Assembly: GCA_027021285.1 (NCBI GenBank)
Contig: JALUUP010000389.1
Coordinates: 1 to 8,479, forward strand
Length of the DNA: 8,479 bases
Direction: 5' to 3'
Origin: Bacteroidota bacterium
GTDB lineage: Bacteria > Bacteroidota > Ignavibacteria > SZUA-365 > JAADGX01
The first letter of the stretch is position 1; each line of letters begins with the position of its first letter. Shown here in pieces: positions 6,929 to 8,479 of the stretch. Position numbers and translations under genes: made by a program. The notes beneath the pieces were generated by a model. That model made no database searches, was not told the DNA's origin, and worked only from the letters and a program-made list of their open reading frames with translations.

Positions 6929-6945
6929 TCACGATCGATCACGAT
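6927..6945 (+). repeat. Short tandem repeat GATCACGAT x2 at the rpsF-ssb junction
   Basis: GATCACGAT occurs at 6927-6935 and again at 6937-6945, separated by one C, starting inside the rpsF stop codon. The centre holds the palindrome GATCGATC (6933-6940). Only two copies are present, so it may be chance. Confidence 0.5.
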
Positions 6946-6982
6946 TTATCAAGCGACGTATCATAATACAAGTGGAGATGCT

Positions 6983-7525
6983 ATGGCTGATTTGAAAATG
7001 CCGGAACTGAATTCTGTATTGATAGCCGGCAACCTGACACGTGATCCGATTTTTCGCAATACATCGAACGGAACGCCGGTGGTGAATTTTTCCATCGCGT
7101 CCAATCGTCGGTATCGGGACAGTTCCAATGAATGGCAGGAAGACGTCTGTTACGTGGGAATTGTTGCGTGGAATAAACTTGCGTTGAGCTGCAGTGAGCG
7201 CCTGCGAAAGGGCAGCGCCGTTCTTGTGGATGGCGAATTGCAAACGCGAAACCTGAAACGGGAAGATGGAACGGTGCGAAGCATCCTCGAGGTGAAAGCC
7301 CGCCGCATCCAGTTCCTCAACCGCTTTCAAAGTCCACACGACGGAAACGGGAGGGAAATGACGGGAGAGCGGAACTACCGGGGAAACGATGCCGCTGCGG
7401 AAACCAACAGCATTTTCGAAGATGACGACGAACGGTTTGACGAGATTTTCGGCGACACCAAGGACATCCTCGATTTCAAAAGTGACACTGGTCGCAAGCC
7501 GGACTCGATGGAAAATCAAGATTAG
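6983..7525 (+). CDS. ssb: Single-stranded DNA-binding protein, 180 aa, non-canonical C-terminus
   Basis: Coats single-stranded DNA in replication, recombination and repair, usually as a tetramer. Residues 9-113 form the OB fold: LNSVLIAGNLTRDPIF, TPVVNFSIASNRRY, the strand VCYVGIVAWNKLA with W63, KGSAVLVDGELQTRN and ILEVKARRIQFLNR. A Gly/Asn/Arg-rich linker follows to about 141, and then an acidic region FEDDDERFDEIFGD and DILDF (161-165). Bacterial SSB normally ends in an acidic tip such as DDDIPF with a free terminal Phe. Here the tip-like DILDF is followed by 15 hydrophilic residues ending MENQD, so the tip is buried or lost. GGAG (6974-6977) gives a good site for the ATG at 6983. It lies between rpsF and rplI, a standard place for ssb. 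Confidence 0.95.
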   Translation: MADLKMPELNSVLIAGNLTRDPIFRNTSNGTPVVNFSIASNRRYRDSSNEWQEDVCYVGIVAWNKLALSCSERLRKGSAVLVDGELQTRNLKREDGTVRSILEVKARRIQFLNRFQSPHDGNGREMTGERNYRGNDAAAETNSIFEDDDERFDEIFGDTKDILDFKSDTGRKPDSMENQD

Positions 7526-7545
7526 TATCGTACAACGTTTATATC

Positions 7546-7551
7546 AAGGAG
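7546..7551 (+). promoter_or_regulatory. Shine-Dalgarno AAGGAG fixing the rplI start
   Basis: A full AAGGAG lies six bases before ATG 7558 and directly overlaps the competing TTG codon region at 7552, which would be too close to use it. It is among the best ribosome binding sites in the window and decides the start. Confidence 0.8.
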
Positions 7552-7557
7552 TTGAAT

Positions 7558-8004
7558 ATGAAGGTCATATTGCGTCAAGCGATAAACAACCTGGGAGACA
7601 TCGGTGACGCGGTTGTCGTGAGCGACGGGTACGCGCGGAACTACCTTCTCCCGAAGGGATTGGCCTACCTGGCGACCAAGAGCAACATGAGAGTGCTCGA
7701 AGAAGAAAAGAAGCAATTGCATATTCGTCAGAACCGGGAACTGAAAACGGCGGAAGAGGTAGCGAAGCAACTGGAAAAACCGGAAAATTCCATTACCATT
7801 CACATGCAAACGGGGGAAGAGGACAAGTTGTTTGGTTCGGTGACCAAGGAAATGATTGCGGAGAAACTGATGGAGAAGGGTTTTCGAATCGACAAGCGCA
7901 AGATTGTGCTTGACGAGCCGATCAAGGTCCTCGGCATCTACACGGTGCCCATTAAACTCCACACGAATGTCACCGCGAAGACGAAAGTATGGGTGGTCCG
8001 GTAG
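7558..8004 (+). CDS. rplI: Ribosomal protein bL9, 148 aa
   Basis: Large-subunit protein binding 23S rRNA near the L1 stalk base. The N-terminal domain is clear (MKVILRQAINNLGDIGDAVV, then the family signature with GYARNYLLPKGLAYLATKSN), followed by the long connecting helix (RVLEEEKKQLHIRQNRELKT, from about residue 45) and the C-terminal domain (SITIHMQTGEEDKLFGSVT, IDKRKIVLDEPIKVLGIYTV, VTAKTKVWVV). Length is typical. A TTG at 7552 is in frame, but the ATG at 7558 is preferred because AAGGAG (7546-7551) then stands six bases upstream and MKVIL is the conserved N-terminus. It follows ssb by 32 bases with no room for rpsR, and its stop codon lies in the loop of a terminator hairpin. Confidence 0.97.
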   Translation: MKVILRQAINNLGDIGDAVVVSDGYARNYLLPKGLAYLATKSNMRVLEEEKKQLHIRQNRELKTAEEVAKQLEKPENSITIHMQTGEEDKLFGSVTKEMIAEKLMEKGFRIDKRKIVLDEPIKVLGIYTVPIKLHTNVTAKTKVWVVR

Positions 8005-8022
8005 CAAACCGGACTTTCTTTT
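7996..8022 (+). terminator. Intrinsic terminator after rplI, overlapping its stop codon
   Basis: GTCCGG (7996-8001) pairs perfectly with CCGGAC (8009-8014) around the seven-base loop TAGCAAA, and is followed by the T-rich run TTTCTTTT (8015-8022). The rplI TAG stop (8002-8004) is the start of the loop, so the left arm encodes the last residues of bL9. It should end the rpsF-ssb-rplI transcript. Confidence 0.75.
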
Positions 8023-8024
8023 AT

Positions 8025-8061
8025 GAGCAGAAAATTTGCTCTTGATTGGATGTGCTATTAT
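8025..8061 (+). promoter_or_regulatory. Candidate extended -10 promoter for the korA-like gene, with small inverted repeat
   Basis: TGTGC then TATTAT (8056-8061) forms an extended -10 element; no good -35 is seen at the expected distance. Directly upstream GAGCA (8025-8029) and TGCTC (8037-8041) form a five-base inverted repeat that lies where an operator or -35 would be. The nine bases ATGTGCTAT are shared with the promoter ahead of tRNA-Gln. The leader to the ATG at 8165 would be about 95 bases; the rest of that gap shows nothing I can name. Confidence 0.4.
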
Positions 8062-8164
8062 CACCATTTTTTTCATGGTACACGGGTATTATGGAACTGA
8101 ATTTCACAATACTTGTTACGGATCGTGTTCGATAACCTGTTGTTTACACCAACAAAGCATTACA

Positions 8165-8479
8165 ATGGAAACTAATACAGATACGCCTCCGGAAGTCGAG
8201 GAAAAAACGCTGGAGGAAGTAACGGTGCGATTCGCCGGGGATTCCGGCGATGGCATGCAGCTTACCGGTTCCCAGTTTACGAAGACCACCGCCCTGGTGG
8301 GAAATGATCTCGAAACATTTCCCGATTATCCTGCCGAAATACGGGCTCCCGCTGGAACGCTGTTCGGGGTGTCCGGCTTTCAGATCAGCTTTGCCAGTCA
8401 TGACGTGTATACACCGGGAGACCGGCCTGATGTCCTGGTTGCGATGAACCCGGCTGCGCTGAAAGTCAACCTTGAAATG
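8165..8479 (+). CDS. korA: 2-oxoacid:ferredoxin oxidoreductase alpha subunit (KorA-like), N-terminal 105 aa, cut by window edge
   Basis: The visible part begins with about 17 acidic, low-complexity residues and then TVRFAGDSGDGMQLTGSQF, followed by ETFPDYPAEIRAPAGT and PDVLVAMNPAALKVNL. This is the gamma-type domain found fused to the front of the alpha subunit in 2-oxoglutarate (2-oxoacid):acceptor oxidoreductases of the KorAB type. The enzyme oxidatively decarboxylates a 2-oxoacid, typically 2-oxoglutarate, to the acyl-CoA with thiamine diphosphate while reducing ferredoxin; in some relatives it runs in reverse for CO2 fixation. The pyrimidine-binding alpha domain and the partner korB would lie beyond the right edge. 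No Shine-Dalgarno sequence is seen before the ATG. Substrate choice between 2-oxoglutarate and other 2-oxoacids is not settled by this fragment. Confidence 0.85.
   Translation, partial: METNTDTPPEVEEKTLEEVTVRFAGDSGDGMQLTGSQFTKTTALVGNDLETFPDYPAEIRAPAGTLFGVSGFQISFASHDVYTPGDRPDVLVAMNPAALKVNLEM

Noticed and set aside
8023..8100. Small open frame of 25 codons starting ATGAGC after rplI
   Set aside because: No ribosome binding site, it starts next to the terminator T run and spans the candidate promoter; composition gives no sign of a real peptide.
8091..8135. 14-codon open frame in the korA leader as a leader peptide
   Set aside because: No clear ribosome binding site, no run of regulatory codons and no attenuator hairpin linked to it.

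Overview
This is an ordinary bacterial chromosomal window carrying conserved housekeeping genes. Gene order and protein character point to the Bacteroidota/Chlorobiota/Ignavibacteria (FCB) side of bacteria: a large secreted OstA/LptA-like protein, the run prs - long-form rplY - pth, an rpsF-ssb-rplI cluster, a fused-type 2-oxoacid:ferredoxin oxidoreductase alpha subunit, and several genes with weak or no Shine-Dalgarno sequence. The assignment to that group is inference; genus cannot be told from the sequence. Composition looks even across the window, with no sign of a mobile element.

Layout. (1) Positions 1-1076, minus strand: the N-terminal 358 residues of a secreted OstA/LptA-like envelope protein, running off the left edge. 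(2) Diverging from it, a small calcineurin-like metallophosphoesterase (1161-1862). (3) A strong promoter (about 1964-1992) followed by tRNA-Gln(TTG) (2046-2117), and then on the same strand prs (PRPP synthetase), rplY (bL25, long CTC form), pth (peptidyl-tRNA hydrolase, probable TTG start) and hppA (membrane pyrophosphatase with K+-dependent signature), tightly spaced and probably one transcript. (4) A promoter-like sequence overlapping the hppA stop codon, a leader hairpin, then rpsF (bS6), ssb and rplI (bL9), closed by an intrinsic terminator whose loop contains the rplI stop codon. (5) A new promoter region and the first 105 codons of a KorA-type oxidoreductase subunit running off the right edge.

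How the genes fit together. Most of regions 3 and 4 serves translation and nucleotide supply: tRNA, ribosomal proteins, rescue of peptidyl-tRNA, PRPP synthesis and single-stranded DNA binding. The membrane pyrophosphatase may recover energy from pyrophosphate released by tRNA charging and by PRPP-using reactions; that link is inference. The flanking genes are envelope biogenesis (left) and ferredoxin-linked central carbon metabolism (right).

I found no convincing undescribed system. The points most worth checking are the absence of rpsR from the rpsF-ssb-rplI cluster, an SSB whose terminal tip is not canonical, a promoter-plus-hairpin leader in front of rpsF, the likely pump type of HppA, and the non-ATG start of pth.
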